A stretch of DNA of 64,000 nt from Oceanobacillus sp. HTM 045 (GCA_009733745.1 WNWL01000001.1:1-64000), one strand, 5' to 3'. Counted from the first letter of the stretch, positions 32,400 through 41,271 are shown. A program made the numbers and translations. Notes: a model not told the origin generated them from the letters alone.

Positions 32400-32561
32400 A
32401 TGACGAAAGACATCAGGAGCCAGGCGCAGGACGCGTCCCCGGACTCGCTGCGTACCTGGTCCACGCCGAAGCTCGAAACGCTCGAGATGCAGAAGACGGC
32501 AGGTGCCGGTACCCCGCCCAACCAGGCCTCGCTGCCCGGAGATCCGACCTTCTTCTCCTGA
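32400..32561 (+). CDS. Candidate RiPP precursor peptide (53 aa)
   Basis: 53 codons, ATG 32400 to TGA 32559-32561, preceded by gagggg. The leader-like part ends RTWSTPKLETLEMQKTAG. The W/Y-x-x-P-x-L pattern and a Thr two residues before a Gly resemble the leader features read by RRE domains in lasso-type clusters. The remaining tail is GAGTPPNQASLPGDPTFFS. It is 21 bases upstream of an asparagine-synthetase-like gene and 60 bases after the RTX stop. The only acidic residue in a core starting at Gly35 is at position 14, outside the 7-9 expected for a lasso ring, so the product class is open. No leader protease or RRE gene is nearby. Confidence 0.6.
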   Translation: MTKDIRSQAQDASPDSLRTWSTPKLETLEMQKTAGAGTPPNQASLPGDPTFFS

Positions 32562-32582
32562 AACCTGCCCGAAAGGCACCGG

Positions 32583-34445
32583 ATGCGCGGACTGGTTTGG
32601 GGGGTCTTCGCCCGGATCGGCCGGGTCTCGGAAGGTGACCTCGACCGGCTGACCGGGGCGGTCCGTGCAGATGCATCGCTCGGGCCGGTCGCGCGGCAGG
32701 TAAGCGGTGCCACCGCACTCGCTTTCGCGCCCCTGCAACCGGCAGGGCGCGAGGCATCCTCCGATGAACCCGTAGCGGCCGAGGACGGCATCGTCGCCGA
32801 TGCCGCGATCTACGAGCCGCCGGCCGGAGGCAGTTCTCCGGGCGAGGTCCTACGGACAGGCCGCTACGAAGAGTTGGGTCAGTTCAACGCCGATTTCGCC
32901 CTCGCCGCATGGGATGGCGGCGCCCGCCGCCTGCTGCTGGCCCGGGACCGCTTCGGCGTCCGCCCGCTATTCTACACGGTCACTGAAACGCTGGTCGCCT
33001 TTGCGTCGCTCCCGCAGGCGCTGGTGGCCGCCGGCTTCGCATCGGACGCGCCTGATGTCGGGCAGGTCGCGAGCGGTGCTCTCGGCAACTACGCGAACGA
33101 CGAACGGAGCTTCCTGCGCGACGTGCGCCGGGTACGCCCGGCCCATGTCGTCGAGATCGACGCCCGCACCATCCGCAGTGTGCCCTACCTGCGCGAGAAG
33201 CTGCCCCCCGTCACCCGCCTCCCCTTCGACGAGGCCGCGCTCGAATTGCGCAAGCGCATCGAGAAGGCCGTCGCGATCCGCGTCCCGTCCGATGGCCGCA
33301 TCGCGAGCCACCTCAGCGGCGGCCTCGACAGTTCCGCCATTGCCGCGCTGGCGGCCCGGGCGCAGGATGCGTCCGACCCTGCGGCCCCCGGTGTTCCCGC
33401 CTATTGCGTCAGGTCCCGCCCGACCGAGCACGACGTCGCCCAGATCGACGAGATGCCCTATGCCAACGCCGTCGCCCAGCGCGCTCGCGGCGTGCGGCTG
33501 GTGCCGATCGAGGCGCACGACCCGGCCCTTGCCGTCCGCGCTCCGATCCATCCGGCCTTCCCGGTTCCCGACGCGGGCGAGGACGACGACGAGGAACGGA
33601 TCGCCGCCGACGCCGCTGCCCGCGGCATCGGTGTCATCCTCGCGGGCTACGGCGGGAACCAGGCGGCGAGCCACGCGGGGCGCGGGGCCTTCACCGAGTT
33701 CCTGTTCCGGGGCCGCTTCTCGACGCTCTCGCGCGAGCTTCGGGCGCACCGCGCGCGCACCGGCCGGAACCCGCTTGTCACCCTTGGCGCGGAGGTCCTG
33801 CGCCATCTCGCACCCGCGAGGACATTCCGCTGGCTCAGGACAAGTGTCGGCGGCAGGACGGCGCCGGAGGACTTTTTCCCCTTCGTGTCTTCGCGCGAAG
33901 CCCGCCTCGGCGCACATGGAAATGACGGCCTGACCACCCGTGGAAACCGCCTTGGCACGCTCACGGGCGGGAACATCGCCCAGAGCCTCGACTACCTCGC
34001 GGTGAAGGGCGCGCGGCACGGGGTGGCCTATGCCTACCCGCTGCTCGACCCGCAAGTGGTTGAATTCGCTCTCTCCCTGCCGGGCGAGTACCTGCTCCGC
34101 GACGGCGAGCCCCGCGCCCTCTACCGCGCCGCGATGGCTGACATCCTGCCCGAGATGGTGCTGAGCCGCCCCCGCCGCATCCGCCCCGACCCCGACGTGG
34201 TGCTCCGCGTGGCGGAGACCCGCGACGAGTTCCGCGACGCGGTCGAGAGCCTCCGCGGCACGGCGGCGGCAGAGGTGCTCGATCTCGACCGCCTCGAACA
34301 CCTCGCCCGGAGCCTGCCCTCGCCGGAAGACGTGATCGGCGAGACCAACCGCCTCGCCGCAGAAGGCCGCCAGATCCCGCCCGGCCCGGCCCGCGTGGCC
34401 CGCCTCGTTCAGATCGCCCGCTTCCTCGCCCGCGCGCAGCGCTGA
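32583..34445 (+). CDS. Asparagine-synthetase-like amide-forming enzyme without glutaminase cysteine
   Basis: 620 residues. The N-terminal half has the class II amidotransferase fold (FNADFALAAWDGGARRLLLARDRFGVRPLFY) but begins MRGLVWG, with no Cys after Met, so it cannot use glutamine. The synthetase half has the PP-loop HLSGGLDSSAIAAL (about residue 243) for adenylation. The loop AGYGGNQAASHAGRGAFTEFLFRGR aligns with the GxGGDE loop of AsnB, beta-lactam synthetase and lasso cyclases, with Asn at the usual Asp. This resembles lasso-peptide C proteins and beta-lactam synthetase, which activate a side-chain or terminal carboxylate and close an amide. Its probable substrate is the small peptide encoded just upstream. 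Confidence 0.8.
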   Translation: MRGLVWGVFARIGRVSEGDLDRLTGAVRADASLGPVARQVSGATALAFAPLQPAGREASSDEPVAAEDGIVADAAIYEPPAGGSSPGEVLRTGRYEELGQFNADFALAAWDGGARRLLLARDRFGVRPLFYTVTETLVAFASLPQALVAAGFASDAPDVGQVASGALGNYANDERSFLRDVRRVRPAHVVEIDARTIRSVPYLREKLPPVTRLPFDEAALELRKRIEKAVAIRVPSDGRIASHLSGGLDSSAIAALAARAQDASDPAAPGVPAYCVRSRPTEHDVAQIDEMPYANAVAQRARGVRLVPIEAHDPALAVRAPIHPAFPVPDAGEDDDEERIAADAAARGIGVILAGYGGNQAASHAGRGAFTEFLFRGRFSTLSRELRAHRARTGRNPLVTLGAEVLRHLAPARTFRWLRTSVGGRTAPEDFFPFVSSREARLGAHGNDGLTTRGNRLGTLTGGNIAQSLDYLAVKGARHGVAYAYPLLDPQVVEFALSLPGEYLLRDGEPRALYRAAMADILPEMVLSRPRRIRPDPDVVLRVAETRDEFRDAVESLRGTAAAEVLDLDRLEHLARSLPSPEDVIGETNRLAAEGRQIPPGPARVARLVQIARFLARAQR

Positions 34446-34478
34446 CCCGCCGCCTCCACGGGGCCGGAACAACACTTG

Positions 34479-34504
34479 CAGCTTCGTCATTTAGGATGAA
34501 GCTG
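34479..34504 (+). terminator. Hairpin after the asparagine-synthetase-like gene
   Basis: A 10-bp stem (cagcttcgtc / gatgaagctg, one G-T pair) with a 6-base loop lies 33 bases after the stop. No strong T-run follows. It separates the RTX-peptide-synthetase group from the SLC13 gene. Confidence 0.55.
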
Positions 34505-34539
34505 TTCCGCGTGGCGCGGGCGCGCCGATTGGAGAACGC

Positions 34540-36315
34540 ATGACGACCGAGCAGGCAACGCTCTTCGGGCTCTTCGGGGTGGTCTTCCTGTTCCTCGTCT
34601 GGGGGCGGATTCGCTACGATCTCGTCGCTTTCGCTGCCCTCGTGGTGGCGGTAATCGCCGGGCTCGTGCCGACGGACATGGCCTTCTCCGGCTTCGGGCA
34701 TTCGGCCGTGGTCATCATCGCGCTGGTGCTGATCGTCAGTCGCGGCCTTTCCAACTCCGGCTCGATCGAACTGATCGCCGGGCGGCTGCTGTCCGAGGGC
34801 CGCGCCACCTCCGCGCATGTGGGCGTGATGGCGACGGCCGGCGCCGCGCTTTCGGCCGTCATCAACAACGTGGCTGCGCTCGCGCTCCTGATGCCGCTGG
34901 ACATCGAGGCGGCGAAGAAGGCGAAGCGTGCGGTCGCGGCGACGCTTATGCCGCTGTCCTTCGCCACCATCCTCGGCGGGATGATCACGCTGATCGGCAC
35001 GCCGCCGAACATCGTCATCGCCCAGTATCGCAGCCAGGCGATGGGTGAACCATTCGGGATGTTCGACTTCGCGCCCGTCGGCCTCGCCGTGGCGCTGGCG
35101 GGCGTTGCCTTCATCGCGCTTGTCGGCTGGCGGCTGATGCCGAGCCGGGAGGGTGCGTCGGACTTCCGCGCCCAACTGGAGGGCGACAGCTACGTCACCG
35201 AGCTGGAGGTCGGGGAAGATTCGAAGAGCGCCGGCAAGCAGCTGCGCGACCTCGACCCGATCGCCGACGAGCAGGACGTCAACCTGCTCGGCCTCGAGCG
35301 CGGCGGGCGGCGGTTCTCCGGCTTCTCGCGCTGGCAGAAGATCGAGGTGGGCGATTGCCTGCTGGTCGAGGGCGACCCGAAGGCCATCGAGGGCTTCATG
35401 GGCAAGGCCGACCTGAAGATCTCGGGCACGGAGAACCGCGAGGGCGCGCTCTCGGGCGGCGGGCTCACGCTGATGGAGGCCATCGTGCCGGAAGGCTCGC
35501 GCATCGCCGGTCGCACGGCGAAAGGGCTGGGGCTGCTCTACCGGGAGGACGTGAGCCTCCTTGGCCTTGCGCGGCAGGGCCGCCGGTTCCGCTCCAAGGT
35601 CCGCGAGGTGCCGATCCGCCCGGGCGACGTGGTGCTGCTGCTCGGTGCGCCCGGCCGGCTGGAGGCGGCGGCGGCGGAGCTTGGCGTGCTGCCGCTGGAA
35701 GGCCGGCGCACCGGGGTTATCCAGCGCAAGAAGGCCGGTCTCGCCATCGGCCTGTTCGGCGCGGCCATCGCGCTGGCGGTGCTGGGGCTGGTCTACCTGC
35801 CCATCGCGCTCGCGGCCTGCGTCGCGGCCTACGCGGCGATGGGGCTGGTCGGGCCGACGGAGGTCTACGAGGCGGTGGAGTGGAAGGTGATCGTCCTCCT
35901 CGCCTCGCTGATCCCGCTCGGCGAGGCGCTGGAGACAACCGGGGGCGCGGCGCTGATCGCCTCCGCCATCGTCACGTTGACGGAGGGGCTGCCGGCCTGG
36001 ACCGTGCTCCTCGCGCTCATGGTCGTGACCATGACGCTTTCCGACTTCCTCAACAACGTCGCGACCACGCTGATCGCCGCGCCCATCGGGGTGGGCGTGG
36101 CGAATACGCTGGAGGTGGACCCGGACCCGTTCCTGATGGGCGTCGCGGTGGCGGCGTCCTGCGCCTTCCTCACGCCGATCGGGCACAAGAACAACACCAT
36201 CATCATGGGGCCGGGTGGTTACAGGTTCGGCGACTACTGGCGCATGGGCCTGCCGCTGGAACTGCTGGTTCTGGCGATCTCCGTCCCCGCGATCCTGCTG
36301 GTCTGGCCGCTCTGA
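34540..36315 (+). CDS. SLC13/DASS-family permease with two TrkA-C domains
   Basis: 591 residues, preceded by ggag. The N-terminal membrane half contains VVIIALVLIVSRGLSNSG and the family motif GGMITLIGTPPNIVIAQYR. Two soluble RCK/TrkA-C-like domains occupy about residues 205-385 (KQLRDLDPIADEQDVNLLGLERGGRR; LGLLYREDVSLLGLARQGRRFR). The C-terminal membrane half ends with SDFLNNVATTLIAAPIG and TPIGHKNNTIIMGPGGYRFGDYWRMG. Members move anions such as dicarboxylates or sulfate with sodium; the substrate here cannot be told. The downstream sulfatase locus makes sulfate export or uptake a possibility, but the gene is separately transcribed. Confidence 0.88.
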   Translation: MTTEQATLFGLFGVVFLFLVWGRIRYDLVAFAALVVAVIAGLVPTDMAFSGFGHSAVVIIALVLIVSRGLSNSGSIELIAGRLLSEGRATSAHVGVMATAGAALSAVINNVAALALLMPLDIEAAKKAKRAVAATLMPLSFATILGGMITLIGTPPNIVIAQYRSQAMGEPFGMFDFAPVGLAVALAGVAFIALVGWRLMPSREGASDFRAQLEGDSYVTELEVGEDSKSAGKQLRDLDPIADEQDVNLLGLERGGRRFSGFSRWQKIEVGDCLLVEGDPKAIEGFMGKADLKISGTENREGALSGGGLTLMEAIVPEGSRIAGRTAKGLGLLYREDVSLLGLARQGRRFRSKVREVPIRPGDVVLLLGAPGRLEAAAAELGVLPLEGRRTGVIQRKKAGLAIGLFGAAIALAVLGLVYLPIALAACVAAYAAMGLVGPTEVYEAVEWKVIVLLASLIPLGEALETTGGAALIASAIVTLTEGLPAWTVLLALMVVTMTLSDFLNNVATTLIAAPIGVGVANTLEVDPDPFLMGVAVAASCAFLTPIGHKNNTIIMGPGGYRFGDYWRMGLPLELLVLAISVPAILLVWPL

Positions 36316-36436
36316 TCTCGCGGCGAGGTTGGGGCGGGGCCGGGGCAGGGCGTGACGGATTGCCCGGGGCCGCGGTATCGCCGAAGGTCGGGATGCGGAC
36401 CGGGAGAGATCCGCACCGCGGAGGACCGAGACGACC

Positions 36437-37453
36437 ATGCCCGAGGACGGCGGCGCGCCTTCGACCGTGATCCACCTGCTGCTCACGCCGGGCTTCAACC
36501 TCGCGGCGACGATGGCCTTCGTCGACCCGTTCCGGGCGGCGAACTATCTCGACGGGCTGCCGCATTTCCGCTGGGTCTTCCTGTCGGAGCGGGGCGGGGC
36601 GCTGGAGGCGAGCAACGGGGCGAGCATCGCGACGAAGGCGCTGTCGGAAGCCGGGGAGGCGGTGCCCGATTTCCTGATCGTCTCGTCGAGCTGGGAGCCC
36701 GAGGCGCATGTCACCCCCGGCGTCCGCTCGGCGCTGCGGCGGGCGGCGAACCGGCGGGTGACGCTGGGCGGGATCGACACCGGCGGGTTCGTGCTGGCCT
36801 TCGCCGACCTGCTGAAGGGCTACCGGGCGACGGTGCATTACGAGCATATCGACGCCTTCCAGGAGCTGTTTCCCGATACCGAGGTCTCGGAGACGCTGTG
36901 GGTGTTCGACGGGCCGCGGATCACCTGCTGCGGCGGCGTGGCGGCGTCGGAGTTCGCGCTCCAGATCGTGCTGCGCCTGCATGGCAACGCGCTGGCCAAC
37001 GCGGCGGCGCGGTACCTGTTCTCGCCCACGCTGCGCGACCACAACGCGCCGCAGAACCCGCAGGACAACGAGCCGCTCGGGGTCACGGTGCCCGATACGG
37101 TGCGCCGGGCGATCAAGGCGATGGAGGAGAACCTGGAGACGCCGCTGACCATCGCGGAGGTCTGCGCGGCGGCCGGCGTGTCTCACCGCCAGCTCGACCG
37201 GCTGTTCGCGGAGTATGTGCGGAAGACCCCGGCGCTCTACTACCGGGACATCCGGCTCGACCGGGCGCGCGGGCTGGTGACGCAGACCAACCTGTCGATG
37301 GCCGAGATCGCCTATGCGAGCGGGTTCTCCAGCCAGGTCCATTTCAGCCGCGCCTACCGGGATCGATTCGGACTGCCGCCCAGCAAGGACCGGATCGAGG
37401 GCCGGATACCCTTCGAGTTCCGCGCCTGGCCGATGCACCGCAAGCCCGCCTGA
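36437..37453 (+). CDS. GlxA-type AraC-family regulator (DJ-1/PfpI domain plus AraC HTH)
   Basis: 338 residues. The N-terminal ~200 residues form a DJ-1/PfpI-like sensor (VIHLLLTPGFNLAATMAFVDPFRAAN; GGIDTGGFVLAFADLL; ITCCGGVAASEFALQI), and the last ~100 form the double HTH of AraC (TIAEVCAAAGVSHRQLDRLF; SMAEIAYASGFSSQVHFSRAYRDRFG). This class includes GbdR and CdhR, which activate glycine betaine and carnitine catabolism. The downstream genes are of that pathway type, so it is the likely activator of the cluster. Confidence 0.88.
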   Translation: MPEDGGAPSTVIHLLLTPGFNLAATMAFVDPFRAANYLDGLPHFRWVFLSERGGALEASNGASIATKALSEAGEAVPDFLIVSSSWEPEAHVTPGVRSALRRAANRRVTLGGIDTGGFVLAFADLLKGYRATVHYEHIDAFQELFPDTEVSETLWVFDGPRITCCGGVAASEFALQIVLRLHGNALANAAARYLFSPTLRDHNAPQNPQDNEPLGVTVPDTVRRAIKAMEENLETPLTIAEVCAAAGVSHRQLDRLFAEYVRKTPALYYRDIRLDRARGLVTQTNLSMAEIAYASGFSSQVHFSRAYRDRFGLPPSKDRIEGRIPFEFRAWPMHRKPA

Positions 37454-37460
37454 GGCGGGC
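37444..37460 (+). terminator. Hairpin with the regulator's stop codon in its loop
   Basis: A 7-bp perfect stem gcccgcc / ggcgggc has loop TGA, which is the stop codon of the AraC-type gene. No T-run follows. It may cap the regulator transcript. Confidence 0.5.
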
Positions 37461-37487
37461 GGTAGGCGGTGCTCCGGCCGGATGGCA

Positions 37488-37511
37488 GGCGGTTGCAAGG
37501 TTGCAACCGCC
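37488..37511. promoter_or_regulatory. Perfect 11-bp inverted repeat, candidate operator of the catabolic cluster
   Basis: Arms ggcggttgcaa and ttgcaaccgcc are separated by GG. The site is 35 bases after the regulator gene and 264 bases before the Rieske gene, in a 322-bp gap that otherwise holds no gene. Size and symmetry fit a dimeric regulator such as the adjacent AraC-type protein. A transcript hairpin is the alternative. Confidence 0.6.
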
Positions 37512-37775
37512 GCAAGACACTGATTTTGCTGGATAAAAGTGTTAACGGGCAGATCGTGGCAACCCCCGGCCCGGATGCTATGCCAGTCTGGGAGAGCGGG
37601 CCGGGTGGCTGGCGATGCGCCACCGGCGGCCGGGCAGGGGGGCCGCGCCCGTGTGGCGTGCGATGTCGCGTGACCAAAATGGTCAAATGAGCGGCGAGTG
37701 GTGCAAAGTCTGGCGGCGGGACCGGCGCATTATCCTTCTGTCAGCGAGACCGCTCCCAACGCAGGGGACCAAGCC

Positions 37776-38915
37776 ATGACCGACATGCCGACGAGGCAGG
37801 ACTTCGAGACCATCGGCGCAGGGTTCGACCCGGACCCGTCGCGTTCGCAGTCGTTGCGCAAGGAAGCCTATGTCGACCCTGCCTGGTACAGGACCGACCT
37901 CGACCAGATCATCGCCAGGACATGGCAGTGGGTCTGCCACGTGGAGAAGCTCCGCGAGCCGGGCGCTTACGTCACGGTGGAGATCGCCGGGCGGCCGGTC
38001 GCGGTGCTGCGCGACCGCGAGGGCACGCTCCGGGCGTTCTACAATGTCTGCAAGCACCGCGCGCACGAGCTGCTGCGCGGCGAGGGGCAGACGACCCGGA
38101 TCATGTGCCCCTACCACGCCTGGGTCTACGGGCTGGACGGGCGGCTGGTGCGCGCGCCCCATACCGAGACGCTGGTGGATTTCGACCCGAAACAGATCTG
38201 CCTCGACGGGGTGCAGGTCGAGGAGTTCTGCGGCTTCGTCTTCGTCAATCTCGACCCGTCCGCGCCGCCGATGCGCGCCCAGACCGGGCACCTGGAGGCG
38301 GAGGTCATGCACTGGGCGCCGGACGTCGCCGAGCTGACCTTCGGCCACCGGCTGACCTACGACATCCGGTCGAACTGGAAGAACGTCGTGGACAACTTCC
38401 TCGAGTGCTACCACTGCCCGACCGCGCACAAGGACTTCTGCACCCTCGTCGACATGGACACCTACAAGGTGACCACCCACGGCATCTATTCGAGCCACAT
38501 GGCCGAGGCCGGCAAGGGGACCAACAGCGCCTACGACGTCTCGAACGCCTCGGTGCGGACGCACGCGGTCTGGTGGCTCTGGCCGACGACCTGCCTGATG
38601 CGTTACCCGGGGCGCTCCTCGATGATCGTGCTCAACATCATCCCGGCCGGGCCCGACCGGACGCTGGAGACCTACGACTTCTACCTGGAGACGCCAGAGC
38701 CCGACGAGGCCGAGCGCGAGTCGATCCGCTATCTGGACGAGGTGCTGCAGCGCGAGGACATCGACATCGTCGAGAGCGTGCAGCGGGGCATGTCCACGCC
38801 GGCCTTCACGCAGGGGCGCATCGTCAACGACCCGGACGGGTCGGGCAAGTCGGAGCACGCGGTGCACCATTTCCACGGGCTGGTGCTCGACGCCTACGCG
38901 CGGGCCGCAGGGTGA
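37776..38915 (+). CDS. Rieske non-heme iron oxygenase, quaternary-amine type
   Basis: 379 residues from ATG 37776 with aggggac upstream. The Rieske cluster is C-x-H ...C-x2-H (NVCKHRAHELL; IMCPYHAW, residues ~90-117). The catalytic iron site is NWKNVVDNFLECYHCPTAHKDF (two His) with the later Asp in EDIDIVESVQRGM. This is the architecture of GbcA/CntA-like oxygenases that demethylate or cleave quaternary ammonium compounds. The reductase partner is not in the window. The gene heads an operon with a sulfatase, SDRs, a BKACE enzyme and a carnitine-dehydrogenase-like enzyme, so its substrate is probably a betaine- or carnitine-like amine. Confidence 0.88.
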   Translation: MTDMPTRQDFETIGAGFDPDPSRSQSLRKEAYVDPAWYRTDLDQIIARTWQWVCHVEKLREPGAYVTVEIAGRPVAVLRDREGTLRAFYNVCKHRAHELLRGEGQTTRIMCPYHAWVYGLDGRLVRAPHTETLVDFDPKQICLDGVQVEEFCGFVFVNLDPSAPPMRAQTGHLEAEVMHWAPDVAELTFGHRLTYDIRSNWKNVVDNFLECYHCPTAHKDFCTLVDMDTYKVTTHGIYSSHMAEAGKGTNSAYDVSNASVRTHAVWWLWPTTCLMRYPGRSSMIVLNIIPAGPDRTLETYDFYLETPEPDEAERESIRYLDEVLQREDIDIVESVQRGMSTPAFTQGRIVNDPDGSGKSEHAVHHFHGLVLDAYARAAG

Positions 38916-38925
38916 GGCGCCGGTC

Positions 38926-40485
38926 ATGAGGCACACTGGCATGAGGCGGCCCAACATCGTCGTCGTCATGGCCGACCAGCTTGCGCCGCACTTCGTCGGC
39001 GCCTACGGCCACCCGGTGGCGCGGACCCCGCATATCGATGCCCTGGCGGCGCGCGGGATGCGCTTCGACGCGGCCTACTGCAACTCGCCGCTCTGCGCGC
39101 CCTCGCGGTTCGCCTTCATGTCGGGGCAGCTGATCAGCCGGATCGCGGCCTATGACAACGCGTCGGAGTTCCGCGCCTCCGTCCCGACCTTCGCGCATTA
39201 CCTGAAGGCGCTCGGCTACCGCACCTGCCTGTCGGGCAAGATGCATTTCATCGGCCCGGACCAGAAACACGGCTTCCAGGACCGTGTGACGACCGACATC
39301 TACCCCGCCGACTTCGCCTGGACGCCGGACTGGGAGGCCCACGACGAGCGGATCGACAAGTGGTACCACAACATGGCGACGGTGAAGGAAAGCGGCGTCG
39401 CGGTGGCCACCTTCCAGACCGACTACGACGACGAGGTGGAATTCGCCGCCCGCCGCTGGCTGATCGACCGCGGCCGCAGCCGGGCGGCGGGCGACGAGAG
39501 CCCGTTCTGCCTGGTGGCCAGCTTCATCCACCCGCATGACCCCTATGTCGCCAAGCCGGAGTGGTGGGACCTCTATTCCGACCACGAGATCGACATGCCG
39601 GCGCATGTCCTCGCGCCGGACGAGCAGGACCCGTTCTCGCGCCGGGTGATGGACGGGATCGAGGCGAGCACCGTGCCGCTGAGCGAGGCCGAGATCCGCC
39701 GCGCCCGCCGCGCCTATCTCGCCAATGTCAGCTATTTCGACAGCAAGGTCGGCGCGGTGGTGAAGGCGCTGGAGGATATCGGCGAGTTGGACGACACCAT
39801 CGTCGTCGTGACGGCGGATCACGGCGACATGCTCGGCGAGCGGGGCCTCTGGTACAAGATGAACTTCTTCGAGCATTCGGCGCGGGTGCCGTTGGTCTTT
39901 GCCGGCCCGGGGGTGGCAAGCGGGTCGGCGCCGAACGCCTGCTCGCTGGTCGACCTGCTGCCGACCTTCCTCGACATCGCCGGCGGCGATGGCGCGATGC
40001 TGGGCGAGCCGGTCGACGGGCGGTCCCTGATGCCGCTCGCCCGCGGCGAGGCGAGCGACGCGGACGAGGCCATCGGTGAATACTGCGCCGAGATGACGCC
40101 CGCTCCCGTCTTCATGATCCGGCGCGGGGCGCTGAAATACATCCATTGCGACGAGGACCCGCCGCAGCTCTACGACCTCGCGGCCGACCCGCTGGAGAAG
40201 GTCAACCGCGCCGCGGACCCGGCCTATGCGGACGCGGCGCGGGCCTTCGCGGAGGAGGTCTCGGCGCGCTGGGACAGCGCCCGGCTGCGGGATGACGTGA
40301 TCCGCACGCAGCGGTCGCGCCGCGCACTCCACGCGGCGATGGAGGCCGGCGCGGGCGAGGCCTGGGACTACAACCCGCCGCGGGACGCCACCAACGAGTA
40401 TGTCCGCAACCACATGGACTGGACCGTGGCGGCGGCCCGTTACCGCTTTCCGCCGCTGAGGGAGAACACCGATGAGCCAGCTTGA
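38926..40485 (+). CDS. Type I sulfatase, choline-sulfatase-like
   Basis: 519 residues (two in-frame ATGs, 38926 and 38941). The formylglycine site C57-A-P-S-R61 (LCAPSRFAFMSG) is present, as are metal ligands in VVMADQLAP and VVTADHGDMLGERG. The segment LSGKMHFIGPDQKHGFQDR and the C-terminal RSRRALHAAMEAGAGEAWDYNP..NEYVRNHMDW match the choline-sulfatase C-terminal domain that helps shape the quaternary-ammonium pocket. It would release sulfate from choline-O-sulfate or a similar sulfated amine. It starts 10 bases after the Rieske gene and overlaps the next SDR by 14. It needs a formylglycine-generating enzyme from elsewhere. Confidence 0.88.
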   Translation: MRHTGMRRPNIVVVMADQLAPHFVGAYGHPVARTPHIDALAARGMRFDAAYCNSPLCAPSRFAFMSGQLISRIAAYDNASEFRASVPTFAHYLKALGYRTCLSGKMHFIGPDQKHGFQDRVTTDIYPADFAWTPDWEAHDERIDKWYHNMATVKESGVAVATFQTDYDDEVEFAARRWLIDRGRSRAAGDESPFCLVASFIHPHDPYVAKPEWWDLYSDHEIDMPAHVLAPDEQDPFSRRVMDGIEASTVPLSEAEIRRARRAYLANVSYFDSKVGAVVKALEDIGELDDTIVVVTADHGDMLGERGLWYKMNFFEHSARVPLVFAGPGVASGSAPNACSLVDLLPTFLDIAGGDGAMLGEPVDGRSLMPLARGEASDADEAIGEYCAEMTPAPVFMIRRGALKYIHCDEDPPQLYDLAADPLEKVNRAADPAYADAARAFAEEVSARWDSARLRDDVIRTQRSRRALHAAMEAGAGEAWDYNPPRDATNEYVRNHMDWTVAAARYRFPPLRENTDEPA

Positions 40486-41269
40486 GGGCAAGGTCGCCCT
40501 GGTCACCGGCGGGCGCGGCGGGATCGGCCGCGCCATCGTCGCCCGGTTCCTGCGCGAGGGGGCGGAGGTCTTCGCCGCCGACCTCGCCGAGGGCGGCTCG
40601 CTGCCCGACCAGCCGCATGACGCCAGCCGCTTCGTGCGGCTCGACGTGACCAGCGAGGAGGAGGCCGTCGCGGCGATGGACCGGGTCCGCGCCGAGCACG
40701 GGCGCCTCGACGTGCTGGTCAACGCCGCCGGGATCGAGATCGAGAAGACCATCGAGGAGACGACGCTGGAGGAGTGGAACCGCTCCTTCGCCGTCAACGT
40801 GACCGGCACCTTCCTCGCCTCGAAGCACGCACTGCCGCTGATGCGGAAGGCGGCGGAGGGCGGAAGCAGCGCCTCGATCGTCAATTTCGGCTCCTATGAC
40901 GGGTTCATCGCCGATCCGGGCCTCGCGGCCTATTGCGCGACCAAGGGCGCGGTGCACGCGCTGACCCGCGCGATGGCCTGCGACCACGGCCCGGAGGGCA
41001 TCCGCGTCAACGCGGTCTGCCCGGGCTATATCGACACGCCGATGCTGCAGAGCTTCTTCGGCGGCGCGGGCTCGGGCGGCGGGGGAAAGACCATCGGCGA
41101 GTTGCAGCAGGCGGTGCGCGACGTGCACCCGATGCGCACCTACGGCACGCCGGAAGACATCGCCAACCTCGTGAACTGGCTCGCCTCCGACGAGGCGCGT
41201 TATGCCTCGGGCCAGCTCTGGGTGCTGGACGGCGGGCTCTCAGCGCAGGTCCAGCAGATGAGGCTCTGA
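40472..41269 (+). CDS. Short-chain dehydrogenase/reductase
   Basis: 265 residues. The Rossmann motif TGGRGGIGRAI, the NAAGIE motif, Ser in NFGSYDG, and catalytic YCATK are present, with the terminal ASGQLWVLDGGLSA typical of classical SDRs. It overlaps the sulfatase end and is followed 2 bases later by the BKACE gene, so it belongs to the catabolic operon. A hydroxyl or carbinolamine oxidation step is likely; the substrate is not known. Confidence 0.85.
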   Translation: MSQLEGKVALVTGGRGGIGRAIVARFLREGAEVFAADLAEGGSLPDQPHDASRFVRLDVTSEEEAVAAMDRVRAEHGRLDVLVNAAGIEIEKTIEETTLEEWNRSFAVNVTGTFLASKHALPLMRKAAEGGSSASIVNFGSYDGFIADPGLAAYCATKGAVHALTRAMACDHGPEGIRVNAVCPGYIDTPMLQSFFGGAGSGGGGKTIGELQQAVRDVHPMRTYGTPEDIANLVNWLASDEARYASGQLWVLDGGLSAQVQQMRL

Positions 41270-41271
41270 GC

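Noticed and set aside
32400-32561. Standard lasso-peptide precursor
   Set aside because: The predicted core has no Asp or Glu at positions 7-9 and no transglutaminase-like protease or RRE gene is adjacent, so only a general RiPP candidate is claimed.
33961-36498. An 845-codon minus-strand frame across the synthetase and SLC13 genes
   Set aside because: It crosses two convincing plus-strand genes and their intergenic hairpin, with Arg/His-rich shadow composition.
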